DNA from: Elmis aenea
Lineage: Eukaryota > Arthropoda > Insecta > Coleoptera > Elmidae
Direction of reading: 5' to 3'
Length of the DNA: 64,000 bases
Assembly: GCA_947652605.1 (NCBI GenBank)
Contig: OX393579.1
Span: 52,086,970-52,150,969 of the forward strand
Shown here piece by piece: positions 12,331-23,155 of the stretch. Both the position numbers and the translations under genes were made by a program. Position 1 is the first letter of the stretch. The number at the start of each line of letters is the position of its first letter. Under the pieces are notes generated by a model. The model had not been told where the DNA came from. It saw only the letters and a program-made list of their open reading frames with translations, and did not search any database.

Positions 12331-14333
12331 GGAAAATATAATAAAATCGATATAAAACTGTGCTAATTTGAATGTCCTAGTTAACATTTTAACCAAAGAA
12401 GTTGGAAGCAAAATTATAAAACCAATTTTTGTTGGACTAAATTGCATATCCAATAATAGATATGCGTTGCTTTTCGGTCACTTTAATTTTAAAAAATACC
12501 CGTGCTTCATTTATTACAACTTTCAGCTCACTGTCAGTCATTCAGTACTATTTAGAAAACTTAAAAACCTCATTTAATGCGCTGACTAGTTTCATTAGCG
12601 GTGCAAAATCATAAAAAGCCATAACGTCACTTATAAGCCATAAAGTTTGCTGGCATCACTGCACAATCTTACCGCACCAAATAGAAAACAACAGTTTATT
12701 TTTAAAATGTTAACTTCCACAAACACAGTATACCACGATAGATCCAGCGTCTATCGCATGGACAAAGCAGGTAGCCAATTACATTTAATCCTCAGCACAT
12801 TCTGCACTTTATCCTCGGATATTAAAGTAAGAAAAACAATTTTTAAAACGATCCTTCCAGTTTTCGAGCAAATTGAAAGAAAAATGTAATAAAGAGAGCC
12901 GTGAAATAAGATTATTAAGTTAGGATATTTCTACTCGCTAATGCAAATTTTTTATCAGACACTTGCAAAACTGAGTTTCAATAAAACAGTAACCTTTTCA
13001 GCATGGATTAAGTTCTGGGCTTCCAGGAACTAACGGAAATTCCTCAACATTATAATGCAACAATAAAAATGTTACCTGCTTTGCCATTTAAGCAATATTC
13101 CAATAAAAATTACAATATTATCATACATTAACAAATCAAGTTCAAAAATGTTTTACTTTTGTACTAGTTTAACAACACTTGCACTGTTTCGTCACTACTT
13201 AATTGTGAGTATCTCGCCTAATATAAGAGATAAAATTTCGGTCAAATTATCAGTAAGTTTCGCAAGCTACGGCTTCATTTGTTGAGACACTCGAATGTTC
13301 TAAAAAACCTTCGTACTGAATAATTCAAATCAATAAAACGTTTACACACAAGAGCAACGTGTTGTTTACGAAACTATGTAAAAACTTTATAAAATTTTGA
13401 ACTTGTTTGTGTGTTCGTGTATGCGACAATATAATAACAGTATTTACAGTTCTGAAACAAGTTGAAAAGTTTAAAGAAAAGATGTTTCGACGACGTTTCC
13501 TGGCGGATATATGGCTTCGAGAAATGTATACGATCTGAAAGGTTTCTTAACGATTATTCACGAACGTTTTAAAGAATAGCTTTCAGATTTGGTTTTGCGG
13601 TCTTTGGGGATCGAGACATTTGCGAATATAAATTGCAGCAGCTTTAATAGTTCGGAGAGAGAGAGGGAGTTATTTTGAATGAAAATTCGCAAGGCAACTC
13701 TTTTTTTACTGCGTATATAACGAAAGTAAAACTATTGCAGACGTGTATTTAAATTTCTTAACCTTCCGTTTGTGTACAGTCATGTGCAAAAAATTACAGT
13801 GATTTTGAAACCGTAACAATGTAGGAATACTTTATATGTGTACTTAACTTTTCCCTTAATCAACACTTAACAGGATTTCCACCTAGTTTGCGTTTCCTTC
13901 ATAGGTTTGATTAAGATTAAAACAAAAATTTTCAGAACTAAATTTGTTGGAGATCATAAGCTACACAACCTATGTTTGTTTCAGCAAACCAATATGTAAC
14001 TTCTTTACTTAAATATTAATTTTTAGCGATTTAAAAAAGCCAGTGTTAAATATTTTTAAACACTGGTTAGCAATACTCTTATAGTGCCTTCTAAACAGTT
14101 AAACTTTTTTTTAAATAAAACACAGGTTGTTTGATTTGTTCCGGGAATTTAGCTGTATTTTAAACGCGAATCATTCAATATTTTTAAAGCAAACATCTTG
14201 TATTTTTTTACATTGTAACTAATTTGATGGTCTTTAAATAAATTACTAAAAAGAATTAAATTAGCTGGCTTTAATGAAATTGTAAAAATGTACTCAGAGT
14301 AATACATTTAATTTCAGTTTTTCTTCTAGGCTG
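12331..14333. other. Non-coding stretch, nothing recognised
   Basis: Open frames near 12368-12889 are short and unlike any family I know. The remainder is AT-rich intron-like sequence with a GAGAGAGAGAG run near 13657. Confidence 0.4.
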
Positions 14334-14335
14334 TA

Positions 14336-15941
14336 TACAGAGTAAGGATTCTGAGTCTCGAGAATTTTTAAAGTCCCGGGACTCGGGACTTTTTTTTATC
14401 AAAGTCCCGGGAATTCCCGGGACTTCGAGACTTTTGCGAATTTTATTTACATACTAAAAAATAGTGATTTAACCCGTCAAAAATGACGAAAGATTTTATA
14501 AGGTGCAAGAAAAATGATGATATATTCATGTACTCAAAATTCATCGGCTATTTTCACTGCAAAAAATAAGTTTTTTTGACAGTGACATCGTTTCTGAAGC
14601 ACCCGCTACATATTTAAAATTGCTTTTTTTTTTGCACGTATCGTGATCGTGAATCGGTCGTGACAATTGACAGAATTTTTTTTTTTAATTAAACCAAATT
14701 CACGGATTTTGTTTTTGAAGCATTTATTTTATACTAAATAAAGTATAGTAGTAGGAGTAGTATTATTATTTTTAATTAAGTGTACATTCTACAGTAAATA
14801 GAGTATATATTTCCAAGTAAATGCCTATTTTAAATAAACTTAGCAATTTTCATTAAACTTTAAAACATAACAAGCATAAGTAAAATATATTTTTACTAAT
14901 AAACTTAACAATTATCCTTTAGCTTTAAAGCAGACAAGAAATAAACATAAATAATTAAATATGGCAGGCAAAAAATTTAAATAAAGTTAAGTAAATACCG
15001 ATTGTTAGTATAAACTATAAACATAAAAAATTATGAAACAAAATATTTTTGCTAAACTCGTGGCAGTAAAATTTGTTTAAAAATAAGAAGTATAAAAAAA
15101 TAATTTCAGTGTTCTGTAATATTAAGTCCCGTCTCGAGTCTCGAACTAAAAGTCCCGGGACTCGAGACTAAGAAAGTCCCGGGAATTCCCGGGACAGAAT
15201 CCCTAATACAGAGTGTTTCTGAAGTATTGCCGGGAGGTGATTCCTTATTTATAAATTAAGGGGGTCTTTCATATAAAATGTTTTCCTTAGACGTCCCCTT
15301 TCGGAGTTACGACCCCCTAAAGGAGGGCGGTAAAATTAGGTTTATATTTTATTTTTCATAAAATTTGGATAGATGTAGGAGAATGATATTTGGTAGATTT
15401 TTTACACTTATCAAAAGGTTTCCCATAGTAATATTTTAAATCTTTTCCATCCTTCACTGCGGGCTGAAAAGTGCGACTCCTGTTGGTTTTTTTATCAGAA
15501 CTTTTTGGTGGGTTGAAATCTAGCAATTTATTATTATTATTTTTTAAGTTGGATTTATTTAGTAAGTAACTGTTTTTATTCTTTAGTTTTTCTCGTAACA
15601 CCTATAGTTTTTGAGTAAAAAATAAAAGAAGTAAACATGAACCGTCAAATAATATTCCAATATAAAACTATTCATTTTGCTGGTTGCCATGGTTTGTTTA
15701 TGTTCATATTGGGTAGAATTGACGGGTGTATCTCATTTTGACGTTTACGCGGCGACAACGCTAAAACGCCGGTCCAGGGTGTTTTATTTAAAGCAAATGA
15801 GTTACATATCGGTGCGGGGAAACAAAACACCTGGTATACATAAATAACTTGAGCTTATGTAACTCGTGACCTTCAACAAATTTTGTTCTATTCTGAATAA
15901 TAAATCAGATATGAAGGATACACGCACTAGGACACCCTGTA
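14336..15941 (+). mobile_element. TIR element family Y, copy 2 (interrupted)
   Basis: Left end TACAGAG at 14336 is immediately broken by the hAT element at 14343-15205; the rest resumes at 15206 and runs to CACCCTGTA at 15941. TA flanks the element at 14334-14335 and 15942-15943, consistent with TA target duplication. Blocks AATTAAGGGGGTC, GACGTCCCC, CGGAGTTACGACCCCCT, TTGGTAGATTTT and GCGACTCCTGTTGGTTTTTT match copy 1. No intact gene. A smaller inner inverted pair CCAGGGTGTTTTATT / AACAAAACACCTGG lies at about 15775-15835. Confidence 0.75.
14343..15205. mobile_element. Non-autonomous hAT element, CCCGGG-palindrome ends
   Basis: Ends TAAGGATTCTG and CAGAATCCCTA form an inverted repeat, flanked by perfect 8-bp duplications ATACAGAG (14335-14342 and 15206-15213). 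The duplicated target is the TIR of the family Y element, so the order of insertion is certain. Both ends carry runs of AAAGTCCCGGGA, GGAATTCCCGGGAC and TCTCGAGAC, giving very GC-rich palindromes in an otherwise AT-rich 863-bp body. No transposase frame. The TIR resembles that of the 11244-12195 element, but the subterminal repeats are entirely different. Confidence 0.88.
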
Positions 15942-16175
15942 TATTAATTCTTGTGCAATCACATTAAATAACAAATAACCCAATCATCTTTCAGTTGTTT
16001 TAGTCAAATTTCTCCGGTAGTATCTTCAAACAAGCCTGACTAGAGTTTATAGTTTAATTTTAAAATTTTAAACCTGATTTTTTTTGCACATGACAACGTA
16101 CGTCGTTAAGTTTTAGCATAATTGTTAAATCGACAACGTTTTTAAACCTAAAATAGTAAATAAAAAAACACTTAC

Positions 16176-16268
16176 CGGACCGAACTGCTCAAAATAATTC
16201 TTTACATCCTCCAAAGTTGTGGGCGCTGATAGTCCGCCTACAAATATTTTTTTCGTCCTGGTTACCAT
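16176..16268 (-). CDS. Rbp6: Rbp6 (Musashi-family RNA-binding protein), internal exon with start of RRM2
   Basis: Read on the minus strand, this 93-bp exon encodes 31 residues beginning [19 protein letters not shown] and ending [10 protein letters not shown]. The RNP-2 motif IFVGGL is present at residues 8-13. Just before the exon is TTTGTTTGTTGCAG, a good acceptor; after the last codon (CCG) comes GTAAGTG, a consensus donor. Both junctions are phase 0. Vertebrate MSI2 has an exon with the same boundaries. Musashi proteins bind UAG-containing 3'UTR motifs through two RRMs and control translation. The residues [10 protein letters not shown] favour insect Rbp6 over the paralogue musashi. The flanking RRM1 and RRM2 exons were searched for by eye and not found. 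The exon starts with ATG, so an alternative transcript could initiate here; that is speculation. Confidence 0.93.
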
Positions 16269-17212
16269 CTGCAACAAACAAAATCAGATTAGCTCACTTA
16301 ATTTAGCACAACCGCACACAACGCACTGTGGACAAAAAGACCACATCTTTATCAAATTATTGCGCCTCCTCGCCGTCTCCACGAATCAATATTTGATTTC
16401 GAAATGCATCACACCTGATATCTACAAAGGGAGAGGCTACGAAGGATTCGGATCACTAAATAACAGTAAAAGTTTTACGAGACATTTTTAGTGAGGTATC
16501 TGGTAACTTCGTTCGCTTTTGATACTTGACTCGCTACATAAAAAAATGGACTCGGCTCGTTGTATGGTAAGCGAAATGAAAATAAGCAAGCGATACATTC
16601 GAGCAAGAAAAGTGTACTTTAGGCAAGGCTCAGCAGTTAAAAGATTTTTTATATTCCACAACAAAATTTGCAGCTTTATTAGTACCGAAATGTGACATGA
16701 ATATCAAATGGAATTGCGTGAAAATTTTTCGCAACTTAATGTGAAATAAAAAACGCAAGGAATAACAATAAATGAAACTTCTGGTGGATTACAGACACGG
16801 GTTAAGATTGTTCATAAAGGATATGGGAATAATATTATACTGGAAACCGTTCAAGAATGTAGAGGATGGTTAAACTAGCAAAGAAGTGTGTATGTACTCA
16901 CATACAAATCTTGAGTGCATATGATAATCAGTAACTGAAGTATCCTGAAAAATTTTAAAAAGGTCAGCTTGCTTTGAAGTTTAATATTTCTATTGCAACT
17001 CGTTGCCATCTCTTGAGTATAATAGACAACGTACAAAAAATAGACACATGAGTACCGCATGGATTAAGTGTAGACAAGAAAGTGAGGCGATTATCGATTG
17101 GTATGCACGTCTTTTCTTAAACGGTTCAGTAATATTTCCGCAAGTGCGTTATTGCTTCACAATTCGAGTTTTGTACTATACTTTTTCTTCGACCACATAA
17201 TATACAGGGTGG
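16269..17212. other. Rbp6 intron sequence, nothing else recognised
   Basis: Apart from the acceptor tract immediately next to the exon, no gene, exon or repeat could be supported. Confidence 0.5.
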
Positions 17213-17640
17213 CCATAATCTATATGTGTTGTATGGTAACTTTGTTACTGTTATAGTTACATAGTCGGTTAAATTAGCAAAGTTGGGCAAAATTTCAAGA
17301 CAAATTTAATGCCGTTTTGACATTTCACATACACCTTCAACTTTTTTAAATATTTTAAAATAACTAAAAACAGGAAATTTTTTCTATGTTAAAAAATTCC
17401 TTATGGTGCCTGTCCACGTGAGAGTAAACTACTCTCGATAGCAGCGTCGCCAAGGATACAGCCCCTGAGAGTAACTCGCGATTGGCTGTATCCTTCGCGA
17501 CGCTGCTATCGAGAATTGTTTACTCTCACGTGGACAGGCACCATTAGCCACCTATAGTAAAACCAAACTGTAAAATGATTCCTGAAGATAATTGTACGTA
17601 GAATTAGAAAAAAATAACTAAAAAGTTATGGCACACACGG
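17213..17640 (+). repeat. Left part of a TACAGGGTG element, interrupted by a MITE
   Basis: Starts TACAGGGTGGCCATAATC after TA and continues with TATGGTAACTTTGTTACTG and AAATTAGCAAAGTTGGGC. These blocks relate to those at 54361-54620 and 4195-4378. A 140-bp hairpin MITE sits at 17404-17543. The right end is not defined. Confidence 0.5.
17404..17543. mobile_element. Hairpin MITE with TTA duplication (PIF/Harbinger-like)
   Basis: The two ends TGGTGCCTGTCCACGTGAGA... and ...TCTCACGTGGACAGGCACCA are inverted copies over roughly 60 bp with only a few mismatches (AGCAGCGTCGC against GCGACGCTGCT further in). TTA occurs directly on both sides (17401-17403, 17544-17546). A 3-bp TTA/TAA duplication is typical of PIF/Harbinger elements, so this is best read as a non-autonomous member. 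Near-perfect arms suggest a fairly recent insertion. Superfamily assignment rests on duplication length alone. Confidence 0.8.
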
Positions 17641-18362
17641 TTTTTAAGATATAAGCCTTTTGTGCGAAAGAACTTTTCACCCTCTTATGCAAGTTGTACA
17701 GTAATTGTCATTTAACGAAGTGATCGTAAAAAAAGGTAATTTTTAAGTTTGTATACCAACTTGTAATGGAGAAATAGATTGTCTACAGCAATTCAAAGGG
17801 GCCAAAATCTCAGTTGGACGTCAAAGAGTCCTTGAAACATTATCCTAAACTAAAGCTACACCAAAAAGGAGTTATGATAAGTGGTGAGTGAACTACGAAG
17901 GACCTTATTTACCGGAAGTTCCTTCAATCAGATCAGACGAAAAGATACTGCTCAAAAATAAAATTAGTTCATTTAAAGTTGTTGAAAAATCAACGGTACA
18001 TGGTCAAAAGGCCCAAAATGGCTCTGATGCACGACAATACACGTCTCTACTTAGCACAACAGACCAATAATAAGATTATATATAGAAAGCATCTTTTACA
18101 GGCCGTTTAGGCCCACAGCTCCGTGATCCACTTCCACTCTTTTCTATTTTTGGCTTTGGTCTTCCAGTCTCTTATACCTATTTCTTTTAGGTCTGACAGA
18201 ACTGCTTCTCTCCAACGTCTTCTCGGTCGACCTTTCTTCTTCTTGTAATTTGGTGTTTTCCACGCTATCATTTTTGGTGTTCGTCCATCTGCTATTCTTT
18301 AGATATGACCCTGCCACTGTAATCTTTAAGCTTTTATAACTAAGTCAATTGCTGGTCCCTTA

Positions 18363-20243
18363 TACAGGGTGATTGATTGAGACCGGGCATTAAAAATATA
18401 TGAAGAATGAAAAAGGGTATGGATCTGAAATTTTGGTTATGACTATAATGGCATCTGATCTGTTTAATGAAAATATTTTCAATATGGCGACACTTCCGGA
18501 AATACCGGAAGTTGACGTCTACTTTCTTATTTCAAATACAATGGTCTATTTTTTATTGCGTATTTGGATTTAAAACGTTATTTTAGAGGGACTTTTAATA
18601 GCATTCCCTATACCTAAGTGCAGCCATTTTTGAGAGTTTTGGACTTTTTTGAAAATTTTTAGATTTTCATCGTGATGCTTAATAATATCTACCACCGCCA
18701 TTTTTGAAGAAAAAACGCTTAAATTTAGACCATGCCTAGAAGAAACCTTGGACTACATCCTGGATATTTTGCAATCGATGCATTACTTACAGGGTGTCCA
18801 AAATTTAATTTTCTTTTAATACAACTTCAGACCACCAAAACTCGTTTTTTTCAAATACAATGCCCAAACTTTTTTTTCATTTTCTAATGCAAAATTACAT
18901 TCTGCATCAACCTGTATTAGCGTTTCCTATACCTATCTGCAACAATTTGCGAGTTATTAAGAATTTTTGATAAAGTTAAGAGAAATTGCAACATTTTTAA
19001 ATAGTAGGCCTTGGAAATGACAACAAATGCCAATACTTAATAACCGTCAACCACTTTTATCGCGTTTGTCTGAAGTATTCATGAAAATGGATTATCAAGA
19101 GTATTCAAACACGGATATTTTGAATTTATTTTACATTCTTGAACAAATTCAGAAGATTATTGAAAGTGTGAACGAATAGTTGTGTATTTTTAATGTAGCT
19201 TGTACAGCATAGTATGTTAAACCCGAGTCTTGCGCTACCAATCGAATTGATCGCTGAGGATGGTCATTAAAATATCTCAGGATGTTAACTTTGTTAGTTC
19301 CATTATTTATCACACGCTTAGGTCGAATACAAGCAGATTTCACTCTTCTAAATTGAAAAAAAATTGATTCTATTCATTAAAATTTCTGTCTGGTCATTAC
19401 AGTCAAATAAGGATAACTCTCACTGAACACGCGGCAAGTTCTTTCAATAATCTTGTTACATTCTTCATGAATATAAAATAAGTTCAAAATATTCGTGTTT
19501 GAATACTCTTGATTATACATTTTCATGGATGCTTCAGACAAACGCAATAAAAGTGGTTTACAGTTATTAATATTGGCATTTGCTGTCATTTCCAAGGCTT
19601 ACTATTTAAAAATGTTGCAATTTCTCTTAACTTTATCAAAAATTCTTAATAACTCGCAAATTGTTGCAGATAGGTATAGGAAATGCTAATACAGGTTGAT
19701 GCAGAATGTAATTTTGCATTAGAAAATGAAAAAAAAGTTTGGGCATTGTATTTGAAAAAAACGAGTTTTGGTGGTCTGAAGTTGTATTAAAAGAAAATTA
19801 AATTTTGGACACCCTGTAAGTAATTCATCGATTGCAAAAATTCCAGGATGTAGTCCAAGGTTTCTTCTAGACATGGTCTAAATTTAGGCGTTTTTTCTTT
19901 AAAAATGGCCATGTTAGATAATATTAAGCATCACGGTGAAAATTAAAAAATTTTCAAAAAAGTCCAAAAATCTAAAAAATGACTGCACTTAGGTATAGGA
20001 AATGCTAATAAAAGTCCCTCTAAAATAACGTTTTGAATCCAAAAAGGCACTAAAAAATAGACCATTGTATTAAAAATAAAAAAGTAGACGCCAACTTCCG
20101 GTATTTGCGGAAGTGTCGCCATCTTGAAAATATTTTCAATAAACAGATCAGATGCCATTATGGTCATAACCAAAATTTCAGATCCATACCCTTTTTCATT
20201 CTTCATATATTTTTAATGCCCGGTCTCAATCAATCACCCTGTA
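18363..20243. mobile_element. 1.9-kb foldback element with ~800-bp arms and TA duplication
   Basis: Termini TACAGGGTGATTGATTGAGA and its reverse complement are identical, followed by near-identical arms (CCGGGCATTAAAAATATATG, GGATCTGAAATTTTGGTTATG, GGCGACACTTCCG...). Left arm 18363 to ~19165, right arm ~19440 to 20243, spacer ~275 bp. TA flanks both ends (18361-18362, 20244-20245), as expected for Tc1/mariner-like elements. Both arms carry the same head of a DUF4817-type transposase gene, pointing toward the centre, so the element looks like two head ends of one transposon joined tail to tail. A truncated third copy lies at 55458-56183. Confidence 0.88.
19200..19595 (-). pseudogene. DUF4817/HTH transposase N-terminal region inside the foldback
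   Basis: The minus-strand frame from 19595 reads MEMTANANINN, then QEYSNTNILNLFYIHEECN and CRVFSESYPYLTVMTRQKF. This fits DUF4817 (YSN-E--D---IYGEC-GNA--A-R-Y-ERYP-R), found at the N-terminus of many insect transposase-like proteins. After a stop, a second frame gives NNGTNKVNILRYFNDHPQRS and VAQDSGLTYYAVQATLKIH, matching the second helix-turn-helix (NP--S-R--A---GIS---V-RILK-H). No catalytic domain follows. A mirrored plus-strand copy (YQEYSNTDILNLFYILEQ) lies at about 19093-19179 in the opposite arm. Family assignment comes from memory of the consensus. Confidence 0.7.
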
Positions 20244-20475
20244 TATCTCATAAATTTCCCTGTTTGTTCTTCTCTCATACCCTTGTTCTGTTTTCCTTTC
20301 TCCCAACACTCTTCCAAGTATTTTCCTCTCCCATCTCTGCAATCTTTCCTGTGTTTTCTTATTCAGTATCCAAGTTTCGCAGGTATATGGTGCTGTTGAA
20401 CCAATAATAAGATATGAGAACCTAAATATGACCATCCTCGTGCTTTTCACCCTTAGCTCCAACAGATTGTATTTC

Positions 20476-22568
20476 TTTAGGCACCTAGATCACTTCCACC
20501 ATCGAGAGGCATCACCAAGTGTCTTCAACGTGTGTCAAAGAAATATTAGGTAACGGCATAACTCAAAGTTATGAGCGACATATTTCTAATTAGTATTTTT
20601 TTCCCGTTACATGGTTCTTTATACTTCTAGTTACGTAGGTGTATTTTAGTTTATATTTCTATACATTAAAATGTTTAGTTTACAGATTTACACGACGGTA
20701 TACTTATTTTAATCAAGCTGTAAGTGAAAGATTTTGAACAATTTATACAAAAATTCTTCCAAGGATAATATTTTTGTATTTTTGTCTCGCTGCTGTAACC
20801 GGTAATAACTCTCTAGATCCACGTATTTTTGTAAATTGTTGTTTTCGGAAATTGGGGAAGAAGTAATTGATTTGCAAATCCCCGGATCGAGATATTTTAA
20901 TATTCCTGCTCAGCAAGTAGCCCGGTTACTGTCTACCATCTACCATTTTAATGAGTAAAAGGCTTCTTGGGTGGATTTCTTCTCGTCTCCCGACACAATT
21001 TCAATGTTACGTATTTCTTTAATGAGGCTTGGGGCGCTATTGAGGGCCAGCGACGCTCCGTCATTTCTATAGCAACAAAGAGGCAATGGGGCGTTCAAAG
21101 TTTACCCGGAAACAAAGCGGCGGTGGCGCGGCCTACGCAGATGCATGATTAAGCGCATTTATTCGATTCCGGGGAATTTTTGCGAAAGTTTCTACTTCTC
21201 GTCGCGTCCCCCTCGCTCTTAGTTTTAGTAGCCTATATTAGGTTCGGATCGGCTCACATCGATTCCAGGCGAAGCGTGGAAATTAACTTTGTTGAATAAG
21301 TTCGGAAATCTAAAAGATATGGTAATCTTGAACTCACTTGAAACTAATTAAAATTTTTATACACTCTCTGACCCACAGGTACGTCCGCAAAAGTTTCAGT
21401 TAAGTGGCTGGCTAGATTGCGGCGTTTTGTTTGCGGAGTACACAAAAGAATTTAACGGAATTATGCCGATAAATAATGCGCACTGGGTGGTAAACAAAAA
21501 ATAATGTACAACCGCGTGCAATGGATTTCGAACGCATTAAAGGTTCATTTCAAGATTAAAACACTGAAATGCGGTCAACACGAAGATCCATTTATCAAAA
21601 CAAAAGCGCATTAAATTAGCGCGGTGAAACAAAAAACAACCTCCCACCTGTTAGGTGATATACGAGTCTTTACATTTATCAATTACATGCACTATAATCT
21701 GTTAAACTAGAATCCAATACAGAGTTGACCGCTTCCGGCACGACTTCGAAGCATTCTCTTACACGAGTTACTAAAATCTTCCGTTCAAACATTTTATGAG
21801 TTAGTAAAAAAATACCTAAATGAAAGGACCAGCGTTAATTTTGTTGCTGCATTTACATTTGGTCTAAGTCGTTTCTATAGAAGTTAAATCCTCCCTAACT
21901 TAACCGCAGTTGCTATTTTTTGAATCAAAGATAAACAAAAGTACCGTAAAACGGGGAAAAGTTAACCAGTTTTTAACTAAACCCAAAAATATTGCCATAT
22001 AACGCAATAAAATTTATACTCTTAACATTCTCTCTCAATTGAATATTAGTATTATTCTTGATTAATATTTTTACCTATTTGGGCACAAAAAAATAAATGC
22101 GTTCAAAGACAACTCCATTCTGAAAAGAATGAAGCTGACCACTTTTCTTTAAACAGGTTAACTGTGACACCCTGCTTGGCATCAATTATTTTATCATCCT
22201 TCAATGTTATTACATTTTCGTTTAAATGAATAACATAGGACTAATACTGGCCCTCTTTTACTTAAACATTTAACACTTCAAAAGAGCCAATTTATGAGGA
22301 TTTCAACTTAAGTAAAACTAATTAACGTTAAAATTAATACAGTCATAACATGAGTACTACGTCAGTCTTTGGATTTTGTCCATCAACAAACGATTTGTTA
22401 ATACATTTGTTCGTTTTCCTGTATGTCAATTGATTTTTTACAGATGAAGGGACGAGAGCTGTAAAACAAGAATTGATTTTTTTTCGAGAAAGAATTCCTT
22501 GTAAGATTGTTTTGTTAATAAAACATACATAGTTAAATTAAATTGTATTTAATAATAGATCTAGGTTT
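20476..22568. other. Non-coding stretch, nothing recognised
   Basis: Includes a more complex, GC-balanced part at about 20900-21500 (for example GGCGGTGGCGCGGCCTACGC near 21120) that could hold conserved intronic elements. No exon with splice signals or known motif could be supported. Confidence 0.4.
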
Positions 22569-23155
22569 AACAAATATTATTCGACATAATATAACGTAAC
22601 CTAACCTAACATAGCCTGGCTTAGCTTGGCCTGGCCCAGCCTGTCGACAAATATAATTCGACATAATATAATGTTCTGACCTAACATAGCCTAACCTGGC
22701 CTATCAACAAATATAATCCAACAAAATATAACATTACCTAACTTAACATAGCATAACCTGGCCTGGCCTGGCATAACCTTGCCTGTCAACAAATATAATC
22801 CGACATAATATAACGTTACCTAACCTTATATGGCCAAACCTGGCCTGGCCTAGTCTAGCCTGTCAATAAATATAATCCGACATAATATAACGTTACCTAA
22901 CCTAACTTAGCCTAACCTAGCCTGGCCTAGCCCAGCCTGTCAAAAAATATAATCCGGCAACATATAACGTCACCTAACCTAGCATAGCATAACCTGGCCT
23001 AGCCTGTCAACAAACATAATCCAATATAATATAACTTTACCTAACCTAACATAGCCTGGGCCAGTCAACCTAACCTGTCAACAAATATAATTCGACATAA
23101 TATAACGGTACCTAACCTAGCCTAGCCCAGCCTAACCTAACCTAACTTGACTTGA
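22569..23155. repeat. Minisatellite, eight ~70-85-bp units with CCTAA/CCTGG pentamers
   Basis: Eight units each contain ACAAATATAATYCGACATAA followed by TATAACGTTACC and then a variable run of CCTAA, CCTGG, CCTAG and GCATAA-type pentamers. Unit starts are near 22570, 22646, 22707, 22789, 22865, 22941, 23009 and 23078. The final stretch contains CCTAACCTAACCTAAC, the complement of the insect telomere pentamer TTAGG. Unit length varies because the pentamer runs vary. No coding function is evident. Confidence 0.9.

Larger units (their letters stand above)
18107..20475 (-). pseudogene. Non-LTR reverse-transcriptase C-terminal region, split by a foldback
   Basis: Minus-strand pieces 20475-20246 and 18360-18107 together make the C-terminal tail of a non-LTR retrotransposon polyprotein. 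The first piece reads GSTAPYTCETWILNKKTQER, then LQRWERKILGRV and RRTNREIYEIY. The second reads LQWQGHI, ADGRTPKMIAWKTPNYKKKK, GRPRRRWREAVLSDLKEIG and WITELWA followed by a stop. The YGSETW-like and GRP(R)RRW motifs and the RLQW-GHI block are characteristic. In-frame stops are present and the catalytic palm is missing. The 1881-bp element at 18363-20243 interrupts the gene between the REIYEIY and LQWQGHI blocks. Confidence 0.85.

Noticed and set aside
12647..12889. 80-residue plus-strand frame
   Set aside because: No recognisable domain and typical of chance frames in this composition.
19943..20407. Overlapping frames on both strands within the foldback arm and adjacent LINE
   Set aside because: They fall inside a non-coding arm duplicated elsewhere without an open frame, or antisense to the RT tail.
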